Source: Planctomycetota bacterium
GTDB taxonomy: Bacteria > Planctomycetota > Phycisphaerae > UBA1845
NCBI GenBank assembly: GCA_024276605.1
Contig: JAJRWX010000069.1
Span: forward strand, 1-64,000
Reading direction: 5' to 3'
Length of the DNA stretch: 64,000 nt
Part shown: positions 57,101 to 64,000 of the stretch, one piece after another
How the letters are laid out: each line of letters begins with the position of its first letter
Numbering within the stretch: position 1 is the first letter of the stretch
The notes under the pieces: generated by a model
Databases searched by the model: none
What the model saw: the letters and a program-made list of their open reading frames with translations, nothing else
What the model was told of the DNA's origin: nothing
Program-made: the position numbers and the translations under genes

Positions 57101-57522
57101 ACGGTCCTACTTCCGTGGTTATCGGTGACCTTAACGGCGACGGTATCCGTGATCTGGCCATGGCGAATGTCGCCGACGACAATGTCTCGGTCCGTATGGG
57201 CAACGGCGACGGCACCTTTGCCGCCGAAGTCAACTACGGTGTAGGCGATGCTCCCAATTCTGTGTCCATCGGCGATCTAAACGGCGATCGCGCCCTCGAT
57301 CTAGCAGTTGCGAATGCTGGAGAAGACAGCGTGTCAGTGTGGTTGGGGAGAGGCAACGGGGCCTTCACCTCTGCGGGCAAATTCAAAGCAGGCTTCAGAG
57401 CCTCTTCCGTGTCTATGGGCGATCTAAACGGCGACGGAAACCTAGATCTGGCCGTTAGGGATTCCAGCAACCCCATCGTCTCAGTCCTGTTGGGCGACGG
57501 TGATGGTACGTTCGCCGCCTAA
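54169..57522 (+). CDS. Secreted FG-GAP/VCBS-repeat protein, first part (ends at in-frame TAA)
   Basis: A 1117-residue product from a GTG start chosen because GGAGG lies seven bases before it; an upstream GTG or ATG at 54079 lacks this and would bury the signal peptide (I-I-A-I-V-A-I-L-T-V-S-G-L-G-S, cut near A-N-A). The mature chain has about 200 beta-rich residues, then blocks of D-C-N-G-N-G-V-P-D-E-C-D repeats (thrombospondin-3-like Ca-binding) alternating with FG-GAP/VCBS repeats of about 44 residues (S-V-A-I-G-D-L-N-G-D-G-A-L-D-L-A-V-A-N), which form beta-propeller blades. It ends in G-D-G-T-F-A-A at a TAA where sister repeats often have Glu. The reading frame continues unbroken to 58455. 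Confidence 0.8.
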   Translation: MFNKDTYHRPGTIIAIVAILTVSGLGSYRANAQMACGTPVGVNGFAEGPGVANTRWGTWALPNNNLLDNGLPHSLCGTSIYEDEVLSGGKNVEVVSGAMPIPLGHTSAGFFELDFSAFGANLYTNHTFDIVGLNPPWGDIIDNVTVIGAGTATTDFQTITWTGLGIDIDPVVGGNGLVRIEWTQRDDCNGNGVPDSDELVSNDCNSNFIPDECDPDCNGNGVTDECDLANDTSLSQWASYVIAFSSEFTDTDWSAAQSLGMPDTFDYNDIETAWAPLPQNGTLESITVGFPNLVLASGVTIRETWGNGMVFQVDVVDTNDVLHPVWAGTDPSLPGSPVDFLVMWPLTDFLVKGVKVYIDTRHNPMTWEEIDAIALHGTSADCNGNNIPDECDLTAGTSLDCNGNSVPDVCDVTVGTSSDCDNNGVPDECDLDCNNNGVPDKCDINDGSSLDCNDNGVPDDCDVPEEFFDTAVNYAAGDGARSVAIGDLNNDGPLDLAVANINDDNISVLLGNGDGTFAAAVSYGVGYDPWSVAIGDLNDDSVLDLAVSNENSNNVSVLLGNGDGTFAVAVNYGTGNSPIFVSIGDLNGDGAFDLAITNIGGVSVLLGNGDGTFSVAVNYGAGNAPRSVAIGDLNGDGALDLAVANLRSDNVSVLLGNGDGTFSVAVNYGAGNGPFSVAIGDLNGDGALDLAVANYRSDNISVLLGNGDGTFAGGINFGVGNRPISVAIGDLNVDGIVDLAVTSLDSANVSVLLGNGNGTFAVAVNFGADFGPSSVSIGDLNGDGALDLAVANIWSDNVSVLLHTEGDCNGNGVPDECDVIAGTSQDCNNNSMPDECEPNTDCNNNNVQDICDLAIGNSLDCNNNSMPDECEPSNDCNTNGVQDICDLAIGNSLDCNSNSVPDECDIAAATSLDCNGNGLPDECDINAGISQDCNDNGVPDECDINIGTSIDCNDNDVPDECDVPTELFGMAVTYGAGNGPTSVVIGDLNGDGIRDLAMANVADDNVSVRMGNGDGTFAAEVNYGVGDAPNSVSIGDLNGDRALDLAVANAGEDSVSVWLGRGNGAFTSAGKFKAGFRASSVSMGDLNGDGNLDLAVRDSSNPIVSVLLGDGDGTFAA

Positions 57523-58080
57523 GTTGAATACTTTACTGGTCACTCTGCCAGTGCGTTGGTCATCGGCGATTTAGACAGTGATGGCGCCCTCGACCTCGTC
57601 GTGACAAGCAGATTTCTTGGGCTTGTCTCGGTCCTAAAAGGCAATGGCGACGGCACTTTCGCCACCGCGGTCAACTTTGATGTTGGCTTCCGTCCCGGTT
57701 CCATGACCATCGGCGATCTGAATGGCGATGGCGATCTGGACCTGTCTCTGGCGAACATCGACACCAACAGCGTCTCAGTCCTACTGGGTAATGGCGATGG
57801 CACTTTCGCCATCGCAGCCGATTACAGTATTGGCTCCAGAATCGGCCCCATTTCTATCGGCGATCTCAACGGTGATGGCGCTCTTGACCTAGCCATGGTG
57901 AATCCTACCAACCTCAGCGTTTCAGTCCTTTTGGGCAACGGGGACGGTTCGTTCACCACAGTGGTCGTCTTCGGCGGTGGTATCAGTCCCAATTCCGTGG
58001 CCATCGGCGATCTGAACGGCGACGGCAACCTCGACATCGCCGTTACGAATATCAACATCGACAGATTCTCTGTTCTGCTG
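55590..58080 (+). repeat. FG-GAP/VCBS coding repeats
   Basis: Repeat units of about 132 bases (44-45 codons) run in three blocks (about 55590-56575, 57075-57520, 57523-58080), separated by Cys-rich repeats. Each unit has G-D-L-N-G-D-G and L-L-G-N-G-D-G-T-F. The DNA of neighbouring units is very similar, which favours recombination between them. Confidence 0.75.
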
Positions 58081-58455
58081 CACACCAACGGTGACTGCAA
58101 TGGAAACGGTTTGCCGGACGAGTGCGATATTTCTGTAGGAACAAGCGTGGACTGTAACGTCAACAGTATCGCTGACGAGTGTGACATAAACGTCAGTAGC
58201 GCTCAAGACTGCAACAGCAACGGCATCCCCGACGAGTGCCAGGTATTGGAGATCGGAGATTTTACCGGCGACGGTCGCGTTAGTGGTGCCGATCTTCCGG
58301 CACTAATGGCATGCACAGCTGGACCTAGCCAGGCGCCGACGGTAGCAGAGTCAGCGTGCGCCAACACGTGCCTGCTTGTGTTCGACAGCGATGGCGACGG
58401 GGACATCGATTTATACGATCATGCTGCTTATCAGCGCGCGTTCACCGGCGAGTAG
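57556..58455 (+). CDS. FG-GAP/VCBS-repeat protein, downstream part with dockerin-like end
   Basis: This is the in-frame continuation of the gene at 54169 after the TAA at 57520-57522 (the frame is open from 57523); the GTG-type start at 57556 has no evident ribosome binding site. It contains four more VCBS repeats, a Cys-rich repeat block and a C-terminal dockerin-like pair (D-F-T-G-D-G-R-V-S-G-A-D-L-P-A-L and D-S-D-G-D-G-D-I-D-L-Y-D-H-A-A-Y). It probably belongs to the same protein, split by a nonsense change or sequencing error, rather than being an independent gene. Confidence 0.65.
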   Translation: MVIGDLDSDGALDLVVTSRFLGLVSVLKGNGDGTFATAVNFDVGFRPGSMTIGDLNGDGDLDLSLANIDTNSVSVLLGNGDGTFAIAADYSIGSRIGPISIGDLNGDGALDLAMVNPTNLSVSVLLGNGDGSFTTVVVFGGGISPNSVAIGDLNGDGNLDIAVTNINIDRFSVLLHTNGDCNGNGLPDECDISVGTSVDCNVNSIADECDINVSSAQDCNSNGIPDECQVLEIGDFTGDGRVSGADLPALMACTAGPSQAPTVAESACANTCLLVFDSDGDGDIDLYDHAAYQRAFTGE

Positions 58456-58497
58456 GGAAGACCGTTCCCCTGGGAATTGATCCACCGTTACTATGGA

Positions 58498-59454
58498 TTA
58501 TTGCTGAGGCAGGAAAACATATACGCGGTGTAGATCACTCGGTGGCAAAGTGGTGGCCACGTCGAGAATGGCTAGTAACGGTCGGTTTCTATCAGCATGG
58601 ATGGCCTCAATGGTTCCAATCACCATCGAGGCAGGTAGCGATGCGTCGTTGGGGTCGGAAAGGACGTAGTCTCCCTTGGCGATATGACCTTCATCGACTC
58701 GTTTTCTTTCGACGTCTTCAATCACCATGCGCCCGCGACCTTGTCCGGTGAGCCAAAAATAGCGATCCACCGTGACAAAATCTCCGTGCTCCTGGAATCG
58801 ACCAATGAGCACTTTTCGCTGTGCCCCCACGTCGCTGACAAGTTTGATTCTTGCAGTATGCGTTCCGGCTTGCTCGACGGTGCCGATCAGCGCCTCTCCA
58901 TAAAGAATAGCTAAGCCGTCGCCAAGTAGGTCTATTGATTCGTGGGCGATCGTGAAGTGTTCAGACGCCACACTAGCACCGGGTTTTACACCTTGCAGCG
59001 TACCTTTGTTGATGAGTCGAGATTCACGCCAGGTAAGAAAATCTTCACCCACCACTTTTGCCGGGATTAGCTCTCCCGCCGGGCCTAACTGTGCGTGATT
59101 CACCGTCCAATCTCGACTTCTCGTCAAGGTGGAAACGTGGTCCTGCAGCTCTGTGATCGTCGTAGCTAAGGCGGCTATGGTGTGACGTAGCGCTTCATTG
59201 GTACGTATAAGCCGTTCATGCGATTGCGCACTTTCAGTATCCAGTGCCTGGGGCAATGACCCACCAGCGATCTCAGATGATCGGGACAGGGCATCTTGGA
59301 AAGGGACGGTCACTTGGACACAACTGATGAGTTGTCCGGACCAACGAGCGGGTAAAAACCAGCCTGCAGCAGCCAGCGCAAAAAGGCTCAACAAAAAGTA
59401 GCGTCTTGAATGACGAGAGTAACGGGGTCTGGGATTCAGGCGCGATGCCATCAA
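58498..59454 (-). CDS. mreC: Rod shape-determining protein MreC
   Basis: A 318-residue MreC-like protein: a membrane helix near residues 20-37, a helical coiled region (about 65-115), and the double beta-barrel region (about 125-310) with V-V-G-E-D-F-L-T-W-R and L-I-N-K-G-T-L-Q-G-V-K-P-G-A. It links the cytoplasmic MreB filament to peptidoglycan enzymes in the periplasm. Its ATG overlaps the mreB stop as ATGA. No mreD, rodA or pbp2 follows on this strand. Confidence 0.88.
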   Translation of the reverse strand: MMASRLNPRPRYSRHSRRYFLLSLFALAAAGWFLPARWSGQLISCVQVTVPFQDALSRSSEIAGGSLPQALDTESAQSHERLIRTNEALRHTIAALATTITELQDHVSTLTRSRDWTVNHAQLGPAGELIPAKVVGEDFLTWRESRLINKGTLQGVKPGASVASEHFTIAHESIDLLGDGLAILYGEALIGTVEQAGTHTARIKLVSDVGAQRKVLIGRFQEHGDFVTVDRYFWLTGQGRGRMVIEDVERKRVDEGHIAKGDYVLSDPNDASLPASMVIGTIEAIHADRNRPLLAILDVATTLPPSDLHRVYVFLPQQ

Positions 59455-60503
59455 AAATTGTCCGCGTCAGACTCAAGCGTCTCTTTCCATGCAGCGAGGT
59501 TTTCCAGGTATACACTTGTGCCACGTGCGACACAGCTTAGCGGGTCGTCCACCACATTGACAACCAATCCCGTGGCATCAGCAATCACCGGGGACAAGCC
59601 CCGAAGCAGTGCGCCGCCGCCGCAAAGATGGATACCATTTTCCACTAAATCTGCAGCTAACTCCGGCTCGGACTCCTCAAGCGTTCGCGTTACACAGTCG
59701 ATGATTTGACAGACCGGCTCGCTCAGCGCTTCACGAATCTCCAAGCTCGTCACGGTACATTGGCGCGGTAAGCCACCGACGATATCTCGCCCTCTGACCG
59801 CTCTGGTCTGGTCCTCGTCAACTTCACCAATGCAGCCCAGCTCGATTTTTATCTGCTCAGCCGTCTGTAAACCAACCATAAGGTCGTAATGACGGCGCAT
59901 GTATGAGATTATCGCGGCGTCCATTTCATCGCCCGCCACGCGAATACTATTGCAGACCGCAATGTCGGCTAGCGCCATGATGGCGACCTCAGTTGTGCCT
60001 CCGCCGATATCCACAATTAACGATGCCGTCGGCTCAGCGATGGGCAATCCCGCGCCAATGCCAGCCGCCATAGGCTCTTCGACCAGGTAGACGCGCCTGG
60101 CGCCGGCACGCTCGGCGGAATTATAGACGGCTCGTTTTTCCACCGCAGTAATACCGGAAGGAACGGCGATGACGACACGCGGCTTCACAAAGCGACTCCG
60201 GCCATGAACCTTGCGAATAAAATAGCTTAGCATGGCCTCGGTGATGTCGAAATCCGCAATGACACCGTCTTTAAGCGGGCGAATGGCGCTGATTGAACCA
60301 GGCGTTTTTCCAAGCATTTCCTTGGCAACAAGTCCTACTGCGTTACCGTTGCGTAAGACGTGGTTCGTGCCCCGGCGAACAGCTACGACCGAGGGTTCAT
60401 TCAGGACGATGCCTTCTCCCTTGACGCAGACGAGCGTATTGCACGTGCCCAGGTCGATACCCATATCGACGCTGAACATGCCTAGGAGGGAATCGAAAAT
60501 CAC
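59451..60503 (-). CDS. mreB: Rod shape-determining protein MreB
   Basis: A 350-residue actin-like ATPase: M-G-I-D-L-G-T-C-N-T-L-V, then V-A-V-P-S-G-I-T-A-V-E-K-R-A, V-D-I-G-G-G-T-T-E-V-A, and L-C-G-G-G-A-L-L-R-G-L. It organises cell-wall synthesis in rod cells. I chose the GTG at 60503 (AAGGA seven bases upstream) over the TTG at 60527. It is followed by mreC with an ATGA overlap and preceded by a 47-residue membrane protein gene. Confidence 0.95.
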   Translation of the reverse strand: MIFDSLLGMFSVDMGIDLGTCNTLVCVKGEGIVLNEPSVVAVRRGTNHVLRNGNAVGLVAKEMLGKTPGSISAIRPLKDGVIADFDITEAMLSYFIRKVHGRSRFVKPRVVIAVPSGITAVEKRAVYNSAERAGARRVYLVEEPMAAGIGAGLPIAEPTASLIVDIGGGTTEVAIMALADIAVCNSIRVAGDEMDAAIISYMRRHYDLMVGLQTAEQIKIELGCIGEVDEDQTRAVRGRDIVGGLPRQCTVTSLEIREALSEPVCQIIDCVTRTLEESEPELAADLVENGIHLCGGGALLRGLSPVIADATGLVVNVVDDPLSCVARGTSVYLENLAAWKETLESDADNF

Positions 60504-60662
60504 TGAAAAATCCTTGTCAACCGCCAATAAAAGTGGGGTCTATAGTATTGAACAAACACTTACGACGCGAACCGCGATTCTACCTACTACCGGGCGAAGC
60601 GTTTTACTTCCAACGCTGTCCGTAAAAAATTTTGAACACTAAGAGCGATAAGCGAAAACGCT

Positions 60663-60806
60663 CTAAAAAGGATTCCACGTGCCAAATAGCACTTGACTAC
60701 GCATACCAAGATATATTGTTGACCCGAGTAGCATGGCCGCGGCGAGTATCACCAATATGGTGTAGATGTTACTTTCAGGTTTGGCAGTAGGTGGGCCATC
60801 ACTCAT
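60663..60806 (-). CDS. 47-residue membrane microprotein
   Basis: A short gene below usual ORF cut-offs. The product begins M-S-D-G-P-P-T-A-K-P-E-S-N-I-Y-T, then has one membrane helix (I-L-V-I-L-A-A-A-M-L-L-G), and ends L-F-G-T-W-N-P-F. GGAG lies about ten bases before the ATG at 60806. It sits 92 bases downstream of a coiled-coil membrane protein gene and 159 bases ahead of mreB, all on the same strand, so a role in shape or envelope control is plausible. No family name is known to me. Confidence 0.65.
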   Translation of the reverse strand: MSDGPPTAKPESNIYTILVILAAAMLLGSTIYLGMRSQVLFGTWNPF

Positions 60807-60898
60807 GGTATCATTACTCCGATTATCTTAACCGTTTCGACCGGTCATCAGCGCTCGCAAGGTTTTCCCCGCAGGCCGCCATACTCTATATACAGGCA

Positions 60899-61807
60899 CT
60901 AACCCGGCGAAGTCCCCAGTCTAGCCGCATCGACAACGCTGTCGCCGATATGAGGCGAGAAATGCTTGCCAACGGGTCTGCCTGCGCAACGATTCGGGTC
61001 GGTGATAGAAATTTTTAAGTCGCCAACGTATTGGTCATCGCGATGGACGACAAAGATCATCCCTTCTTTTACGCCATCTGTAGCACCAACACTGAGCGTC
61101 ACCACATCGCCGGAAACATCCACTATGCTGCCACGAATAGCCGTCGCTGCGATAGGACTCAACGCAGAAACGGAATTCATCGCCACACCGGTCGCTTCTT
61201 CGAGGGGTACCCTGGAAAACGAACCACCTGACCGCTGCGCCAGTTTAGTATTTTCTTGCTGCAAGATATTGATCTGCTGTTCGAACTGTCGTTTTTGTTC
61301 AAGCATGACAGCCACCCGTGCTGTCAACTCGTTGACGCGATCATTAAGATCAATGTTGCGGCGGCGAACATCGATGGCTTCGCGCTCCAGGTCATCGCGC
61401 TGTTTACGGTATTGTGCACGTGTAGTGTCGCAACTACTGAGTTGGCCCAACAAGCCTCGTTGCATGGCTTCGGAACTACTTTTTTCAGAAGAGGCACGCG
61501 CCAACTCGGCTCGCATCTGCTGTAATTCCGTTTCCTTTTGCTGAACAGTAGCTTCAAGCTGACTGTTTTTTCTCAGATGTTCATTGACTGCGGCATCAGA
61601 AGCGGCAGCGTCCGCAGCGCTAGCAGCGATTAAATTACGCAGATTAGTATCTGCAATCCGCGCGTGCTCTTGGTATTTTTGTGCGGTGTCGCGCCAGTTA
61701 GCCGTTCTTGCCACAACAGATATTGTCATGGTCGTGAAGGCAATGCTAAATACGACTAAAAGAACCACGAAGACTTTTGTAAGCGTATTCAACGAATCTC
61801 TCCTCAA
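60899..61807 (-). CDS. Membrane-anchored coiled-coil protein
   Basis: A 302-residue protein with one N-terminal membrane helix (about 12-33, V-F-V-V-L-L-V-V-F-S-I-A-F), a long heptad-rich extracytoplasmic coiled coil (about 60-195, Q-Q-K-E-T-E-L-Q-Q-M-R-A-E-L), and a C-terminal beta domain (about 205-295, G-S-I-V-D-V-S-G-D-V-V-T-L-S-V-G-A, K-E-G-M-I-F-V-V-H) that recalls the beta barrel of MreC. It leads the microprotein-mreB-mreC cluster. It may interact with the shape machinery; this is inferred from layout. Confidence 0.7.
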   Translation of the reverse strand: MRRDSLNTLTKVFVVLLVVFSIAFTTMTISVVARTANWRDTAQKYQEHARIADTNLRNLIAASAADAAASDAAVNEHLRKNSQLEATVQQKETELQQMRAELARASSEKSSSEAMQRGLLGQLSSCDTTRAQYRKQRDDLEREAIDVRRRNIDLNDRVNELTARVAVMLEQKRQFEQQINILQQENTKLAQRSGGSFSRVPLEEATGVAMNSVSALSPIAATAIRGSIVDVSGDVVTLSVGATDGVKEGMIFVVHRDDQYVGDLKISITDPNRCAGRPVGKHFSPHIGDSVVDAARLGTSPG

Positions 61808-62476
61808 GCATCGAGCCGGTGACCATATCGCTGCGTCGGTATACTACCGTCATTCACAGCGATCAACCCATGACGACCACAGCGATTCATCCTGGCCAAG
61901 TCTGCCATGCCGTTGTTGAAGCGGGAAGCCCAAATGAGCACCCGACACCGACTCACCCCATATCCTGCATCTCAACTCTTACCCAATGTGCGCCAGCCTC
62001 CTTGAAAGCGCCCTTACACGGTATACCAGAACCGGACAGGTTTCAACCCCCGAATAGCCTCTGAGGGTAAGACAGATCAGGCGGGATTGAGTGGGGTGGC
62101 ATAGACAAGCGTCGCGTTGAAAGAATCACGAATAAAAAGAGGCGTAGGGGCGACGCTTGTCCGTGCTTTTCCTTGCTTACGTCTGCACGGGCAAACGCCG
62201 CGAACAGCATCCATTGGACATTTGACAGCCCAATACCGCGACGTTTGCCTATGCCACCCACCTGCCAATTTTGTCAATCACCCGCCTCTGATCGTGGGTA
62301 AACCGAGATTTGAGGATTTCCAGCGGGATGTGAAGCTGTGAATATGTAGAATATCACATGGTATATGAGCAACTTTGTTGATGAGGTGCCAAGCTCGTTG
62401 GTATGGTTTGGTAGGATACACTAGGGTATACGTTGAATGCGGCGATGCTTTCCAGTCGCGATACCATTTGGTAAGA
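61808..62476. other. Intergenic region with MITE-like inverted repeat
   Basis: About 670 bases between divergent genes. It holds the inverted-repeat element at 62094-62259. A minus-strand frame (62278-62574) overlaps the M48 gene start and has no recognised domain. No clear promoter stands out. Confidence 0.4.
62094..62259. mobile_element. MITE-like inverted-repeat element
   Basis: The ends are 23-bp inverted repeats (62094-62116 and 62237-62259) matching at 21 of 23 positions. Inside, GTCCGTGC near 62158 and GCACGGGC near 62194 are also roughly complementary, so the 166 bases can fold back on themselves. No protein is encoded and no clear target-site duplication is seen. Confidence 0.5.
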
Positions 62477-64000
62477 ATGTCCGTAGTTCCAGCGCCAGCG
62501 GCTACGGTAAGGCCGGACCTAAGCTTACACTTATGGTTACATGGCCATAATGATAACGAATTCGCACCGATCACGCCTATGCACCTAATGACCCTAGCTG
62601 TCTTTGCCTGTCTGTTTTGGTACGCCGACGATCCAGGTCGTTGGAGAGTTGTTGCCGATCAAGATGTCGTCTGGACCACCAGTATTGTCGTAGGGCAACC
62701 CATACTCGTCGGCATATTGGGCTGGATCGTCTCCACGTACATCTATCGTCGCCATAGAAAAATTATTGATGCTCCTCAAGGGTGTCATACCCGTCACCAA
62801 AGATACATGGCTGGGATTCGATTGCTTGGTACGGCGATTTTCATGGCTAGCGTCTTATGTACCAATTGGCCGGTATGGTTATCGCTGGGAAGCGTACGGC
62901 CGGAATGGCAAATCTTCGGTGATCTCGTCGTCGTACTACCCTTTTTCATGAGCATGATAGCGTTGTGGACGGTGGCTTATCCGGTTGAGCGTGCGTTGAT
63001 GCAAGAGTATGGCGAAGATGAAATAGAAGGTCGATCTCAACAAGGTATGGCTTGGCGCTTAAGCGCCTATCTCGATTTTCAGCTACGGCATTACATGTTT
63101 GCCGTAGCCATTCCGATGTTGATGATTCTCTTCGTGGCTAACCTCACTATAGGCTACGAAAAAGCACTAACCGAAATAACGGGATGGTCGTGGACGGATG
63201 AGATGCTGCTTGGTCTATCTGCCGGATTAGTGTTTATCATATCGCCGATTTTGCTGCGATATATATGGCGAACAAGATCGCTTGAACATGGCCCTTTACG
63301 GGATCGGCTTGAAGCTATCAGTCGGCGTATAGGATTTCGCTGCCGGGATATACTGGTATGGAAAAGCGACGGTATGATGATTAACGCCGCGGTGATGGGT
63401 TTGTTACCACGCGTACGATATGTCATTTTGTCTGATGCGCTGCTTTCTACCATGGATCATGAACAAGTTGAAGCCGTGTTTGGACACGAGGTCGGTCACG
63501 TCAAGCTTCTACACATGCAGTTTTTTTTGTTATTTGCATTCGTTGGCTGGCTGCTTGTTGCCGGCGTGATGGAAGGGGTTGCCTTGTGGGTGGTCACAAC
63601 GGTCATTGCACAATCTGACGCATTGATGACCGTAGAAGGCGTTGGTGTGGTCTGTACGATCATCGTGTGGGGTATTGGTTTTGGGTGGATTTCCAGACGA
63701 TTTGAGCGGCAAGCGGATATATCTGGCGCCCACAGTGTGACGCCGGATTTTGCTGAGTGTCAACTTCCTTGCAGTGTCCATCTTCCTGCGGGGCAGGATG
63801 CGGTCTCGAATGCATGCGTTTGCATGACCGGGGCGAAAGTATTTGCATCAGCCCTGGAACGAGTGGCCAGTCTAAATGGGATTCCGCTTGAGGAGTGGAG
63901 TTGGCGACATGCTTCGATCGGCAAAAGGATTAGATTTCTTCTGGGCATTGCGGGTGATCCTTCGCAGGCATTGAGGTTTAATCAAACTATTCACAGAATT
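62477..64000 (+). CDS. M48-family metallopeptidase, incomplete at right edge
   Basis: The frame from the ATG at 62477 stays open to the window end (at least 508 residues). It has several hydrophobic helices (near 38-48, 65-85, 110-125, 145-160, 200-215), then the zinc motif H337-E-V-G-H341 and, downstream, F-E-R-Q-A-D-I-S-G, whose Glu is the third zinc ligand in M48 (Ste24/HtpX-type) proteases. These proteases sit in the membrane and handle damaged or lipid-modified proteins. The start may instead be ATG 62579 or 62588, at the first hydrophobic run. The stop is beyond the window. Confidence 0.8.
   Translation, partial: MSVVPAPAATVRPDLSLHLWLHGHNDNEFAPITPMHLMTLAVFACLFWYADDPGRWRVVADQDVVWTTSIVVGQPILVGILGWIVSTYIYRRHRKIIDAPQGCHTRHQRYMAGIRLLGTAIFMASVLCTNWPVWLSLGSVRPEWQIFGDLVVVLPFFMSMIALWTVAYPVERALMQEYGEDEIEGRSQQGMAWRLSAYLDFQLRHYMFAVAIPMLMILFVANLTIGYEKALTEITGWSWTDEMLLGLSAGLVFIISPILLRYIWRTRSLEHGPLRDRLEAISRRIGFRCRDILVWKSDGMMINAAVMGLLPRVRYVILSDALLSTMDHEQVEAVFGHEVGHVKLLHMQFFLLFAFVGWLLVAGVMEGVALWVVTTVIAQSDALMTVEGVGVVCTIIVWGIGFGWISRRFERQADISGAHSVTPDFAECQLPCSVHLPAGQDAVSNACVCMTGAKVFASALERVASLNGIPLEEWSWRHASIGKRIRFLLGIAGDPSQALRFNQTIHRI

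Noticed and set aside
56250-57233. 327-codon minus-strand frame opposite the VCBS repeats
   Set aside because: Its repetitive Ser/Pro/Leu composition simply mirrors the plus-strand repeats; a shadow frame.
60640-60665. AGAGCG/CGCTCT hairpin near the end of the microprotein gene
   Set aside because: The T-run on the minus strand is about 15 bases beyond the stem, so it is not a convincing terminator.
62278-62574. 98-codon minus-strand frame, briefly considered a transposase fragment
   Set aside because: No transposase motif is recognisable and it overlaps the probable start of the M48 gene.

Overview
The window looks like a chromosomal stretch from an uncultured planctomycete, probably of the Phycisphaerae lineage. 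This is inferred from gene content and style; no marker gene was searched. The pointers are secreted proteins full of LamG, FG-GAP/VCBS and D-C-N-G-N-G-x-P-D-E-C-D modules with dockerin-like ends, a type II pseudopilin with the S-L-S-R-A-R tail after its helix, a Ser/Thr kinase, PilZ proteins, many small lipoproteins, and LPS-heptose genes in a cell that also has mreB and mreC. No rRNA, tRNA, CRISPR array or intact insertion sequence was seen.

Layout. Positions 1-770 hold no confident gene; the first ~240 bases may be a group II intron remnant. A tandem-LamG secreted protein (771-3323) is followed by a ParDE-type toxin-antitoxin pair with its own promoter/operator (3423-4087), a small lipoprotein, a pseudopilin, a nested inverted-repeat element (6041-6326), a DUF4091/GH123-like lipoprotein, a TPR-like membrane protein and a Ser/Thr kinase. 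Next is a housekeeping block on the minus strand, rpmA, then obg-coaX-mnmE coupled by ATGA overlaps; its MnmE is degenerate. From 16.9 to 22 kb lie a thioesterase, an EthD-domain protein, an MNT/HEPN toxin-antitoxin pair, a BamA-like crotonase, an ABC-2 exporter and an enoyl-CoA hydratase, suggesting acyl-CoA catabolism.

From 22 to 33 kb the content is accessory: an orphan HEPN-like protein, a basic small protein, dispersed hairpin repeats, a CocE/S15-type lipoprotein hydrolase, a HExxH lipoprotein, a phosphate-selective-type porin and a HEAT-repeat protein. From 33.7 to 37.3 kb there is an apparent Rrf2 regulator, tyrosine phenol-lyase and tryptophanase cluster. From 37.6 to 48 kb: a large secreted protein, an orphan ParA, a frameshifted VanZ-like gene, an OmpR-type two-component system, and hldE-gmhA-epimerase for LPS core heptose. 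From 48 to 54 kb: two PilZ proteins, a flippase-like membrane protein, a secreted HExxH protein and HflX. A long FG-GAP/VCBS gene (54169-58455) is split by one in-frame TAA. The last part holds a coiled-coil protein, a 47-residue membrane microprotein, mreB and mreC on the minus strand, then an M48 peptidase running off the right edge.

No single novel multi-gene defence system is evident. The most unusual items are the tandem aromatic-amino-acid lyases under a probable Fe-S Rrf2 regulator, the MnmE lacking its catalytic tail, the orphan HEPN gene with its basic neighbour, the microprotein before mreBC, and the families of inverted-repeat elements.
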